DNA of 48,568 bases, taken from contig NZ_JAHZUY010000022.1 in assembly GCF_019458025.1 (NCBI RefSeq), positions 1 through 48,568 on the forward strand, read 5' to 3'. Made by a program: the position numbers and the translations under genes. The notes beneath the pieces are model-generated. The model was not told the origin of the DNA and made no database searches. It saw nothing but the letters and a program-made list of their open reading frames with translations. Below, piece after piece: positions 42,467 through 48,568 of the stretch. Source of the DNA: Caldovatus aquaticus. Lineage in GTDB: Bacteria > Pseudomonadota > Alphaproteobacteria > Acetobacterales > Acetobacteraceae. The stretch's first letter is position 1. Each line of letters opens with the position of its first letter.

Positions 42467-43858
42467 GTGCATGTTCTGCTCGACGTCTCCAGGCTGCTGA
42501 GCTGCGGCCAGCGGCAGGCCCCGTCCGGGATCGACCGGGTGGAGGCCGCCTATGCCCGCCACTGGCTCGCCGCTGCAGAGCCGGATCGGGTCGGCTTCGT
42601 CGGCCTCGGCGCCTGGGGCGACTTCGCCGCCGTCCCGCGCCGGACCGTGCAGGCCATGCTCGCGGCGCTGGAGGAGCTCTGGGCAGGCGCCGGCCCGCCC
42701 GCCGTCCTGGCGCGGGCGCAGCGGCGGGCGGCGCGGACCGGCGCGATGGCGCAGGCGGCGCTGCTCGCGGGGCTCGGCCGCGGCGCCCTGCGCCGCCTGG
42801 TGCGGTCGACGCCGCACCGGCCGTGCGTGCTGCTCTCCGTCTCCCATCGCGCGCTCGAACGGCAGGCGGCGATCGCCCGCCTGCGCCGGGCCGGCGTCGC
42901 CTTCGTGCCCCTGGTGCACGACCTGATCCCGGCGGCCTACCCCGAATACGGCCGGCCCGGGGAGGCCGAGCGGCACCTGCGGCGGCTGGCGACCGTCGGC
43001 GCGCTCGCCGACGGGGTGATCGTCAACTCCGCCGCCACCGAGGCGGCGCTGCGCCCGCACCTGATCCGCCGCGGCGGCCCGCCGCCGGTCGCCGTCGCCC
43101 CGCTCGGCCTCGGGCTCGCCCCGGCCCGCCCCGGGGCGAGCCTGCCGCCGCCCCCGCCGGAGGAGCGGCCCGGGCCGCCCTATTTCGTCACCCTCGGCAC
43201 CATCGAGCCGCGCAAGAACCACCTGCTGCTGCTGCACCTCTGGCGCGACTTCGCCGCCCGGCTCGGGCCGGACGCGCCGCGCCTGCTGCTGATCGGCCGG
43301 CGCGGCTGGGAGAACGAGAACGTCCTCGACCTGCTCGACCGCTGCACCGCGCTGCGCGGCCTGGTGGAGGAGGTCGGGCCGGCCACGGACCACACCGTCC
43401 TGCGGCTGCTGCGCAGCGCCCGCGCCCTGCTGTTCCCGAGCTTCGCCGAGGGCTACGGCCTGCCGCTCGCGGAGGCGCTGGCGCTCGGCACGCCGGCCCT
43501 GGCCAGCGACATCCCGGCGCTGCGCGAAGTCGGCGGGACGGCGCCGGACTACCTCGATCCGCTGGACGGACCCGGCTGGGCAAGGGCGATCCTCGACTAC
43601 GCCGATGCGCGATCCGCGGCGCGCGCCGCGCAGCTCGAGCGGCTGCGGCACTGGCGGCCGCCGCGCTGGGCGGATCATTTCGCGCGCGTAGAGGAACTGC
43701 TGGCGCGGATCGTGGCGTCGCGCGACGGCGCCCGCGCCGCTGGCTCGGCAGCGCGCGCCGATGCGATCGCCTGGGCGGGCGGCGGCCGCCTGCGCCCGGC
43801 AGCGTCAGCGGCGGCCACGGCCCCGGCGGTTGCCGCCGGCAACGCCGGTGTGCCATGA
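42467..43858 (+). CDS. GT4-family glycosyltransferase
   Basis: The 463-aa product transfers a sugar from a nucleotide donor. The N-terminus HVLLDVSRLLSCGQRQAPSG resembles a branch of GT4 enzymes with the pattern 'LDVSRL...GIDRVE'. The C-terminal Rossmann domain has VTLGTIEPRKN and the E-x7-E-like FPSFAEGYGLPLAEALALG for donor phosphate binding. I chose the GTG at 42467, which gives the normal family N-terminus; a TTG at 42410 would add 19 residues. The Ala-rich C-terminal tail (~40 residues) looks disordered. It lies 151 bp upstream of the polyketide synthase, suggesting a shared glycolipid or polysaccharide product. Confidence 0.85.
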   Translation: MHVLLDVSRLLSCGQRQAPSGIDRVEAAYARHWLAAAEPDRVGFVGLGAWGDFAAVPRRTVQAMLAALEELWAGAGPPAVLARAQRRAARTGAMAQAALLAGLGRGALRRLVRSTPHRPCVLLSVSHRALERQAAIARLRRAGVAFVPLVHDLIPAAYPEYGRPGEAERHLRRLATVGALADGVIVNSAATEAALRPHLIRRGGPPPVAVAPLGLGLAPARPGASLPPPPPEERPGPPYFVTLGTIEPRKNHLLLLHLWRDFAARLGPDAPRLLLIGRRGWENENVLDLLDRCTALRGLVEEVGPATDHTVLRLLRSARALLFPSFAEGYGLPLAEALALGTPALASDIPALREVGGTAPDYLDPLDGPGWARAILDYADARSAARAAQLERLRHWRPPRWADHFARVEELLARIVASRDGARAAGSAARADAIAWAGGGRLRPAASAAATAPAVAAGNAGVP

Positions 43859-43906
43859 CGAAAGCGTGAGATCCGCTTCCTCCCGCCGGGCGCGGTCGCC
43901 GCGCCG

Positions 43907-43937
43907 GCCGGGCCGCCCCCCTGCCCGCGGCGAGCCG
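43907..43937. repeat. 31-bp direct repeat, copy 1
   Basis: This GCCGGGCCGCC... sequence is repeated exactly at 43968-43998, with start-to-start distance 61 bp. It lies between the glycosyltransferase and the polyketide synthase. Confidence 0.85.
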
Positions 43938-43967
43938 GTCGGCGGCGCCACGCCGGAGGGCTCGGGC

Positions 43968-43998
43968 GCCGGGCCGCCCCCCTGCCCGCGGCGAGCCG
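43968..43998. repeat. 31-bp direct repeat, copy 2
   Basis: Exact copy of the 31-bp sequence at 43907-43937, ending 11 nt before the polyketide synthase ATG. It could reflect a local duplication or a binding site. Confidence 0.85.
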
Positions 43999-44009
43999 CC
44001 CTCCTCCGC

Positions 44010-48568
<4,559 letters not shown>

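Overview
The window is very GC-rich DNA (well over 70% G+C by eye), densely coding on both strands. It reads as the chromosome of an alphaproteobacterium, most likely an Acetobacteraceae relative such as Roseomonas. This rests on the alphaproteobacterial marker families DUF1013 (TrcR-like), DUF1192 and ATP12, and on several Bug-type tripartite tricarboxylate (TTT) receptors, which are expanded in such bacteria. The genus is an inference. No insertion sequence, prophage, CRISPR array or rRNA gene was seen.

Region 1 (1-9.4 kb) is housekeeping. It holds an alanine-rich coiled-coil protein with a C-terminal peptidoglycan-binding domain (5' end outside the window), DUF1013, DUF1192, a HerA-like ATPase, and rpmI-rplT-pheS-pheT with two tandem hairpins between rplT and pheS. 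Region 2 (9.4-16 kb) holds a lytic transglycosylase, a possible Ivy-like lysozyme inhibitor, an orphan Bug receptor, rarA, an uncharacterised protein with some RNase-A-toxin-like features, a 596-bp non-coding stretch full of inverted repeats, and a RluC-type pseudouridine synthase. Region 3 (16-22.5 kb) holds an AsmA-like protein, ATP12, acylphosphatase, an RhlE-type RNA helicase, lipB and tRNA-Leu(GAG), the last two divergent.

Region 4 (22.4-27.3 kb) is a complete TTT transporter (tctC-tctB-tctA) followed by a dienelactone hydrolase, with a double-GNAT acetyltransferase upstream. Region 5 (27.4-37.1 kb) is the most interesting metabolic locus. A tightly overlapping plus-strand trio (Gfo/Idh oxidoreductase, TIM-barrel isomerase, oversized enolase-superfamily enzyme) meets a minus-strand series: NAD(P) epimerase, DHDPS-like aldolase, second Gfo/Idh oxidoreductase, DUF993, second TIM-barrel isomerase, Bug receptor. 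It looks like an unassigned pathway for a sugar acid, polyol or glycoside.

Region 6 (37.2-40.3 kb) is a copper-resistance operon copA-cueR-copZ with ATGA stop/start overlaps and a recognisable MerR-family operator. Region 7 (40.4-48.6 kb) holds a secreted trypsin-like protease, a small putative membrane protein, a GT4 glycosyltransferase and the first ~1,519 codons of a large type I polyketide synthase (KS-AT-DH-MT-like) that runs off the window. Start codons were chosen from Shine-Dalgarno spacing, overlaps and family length; all functions are predictions from the sequence.
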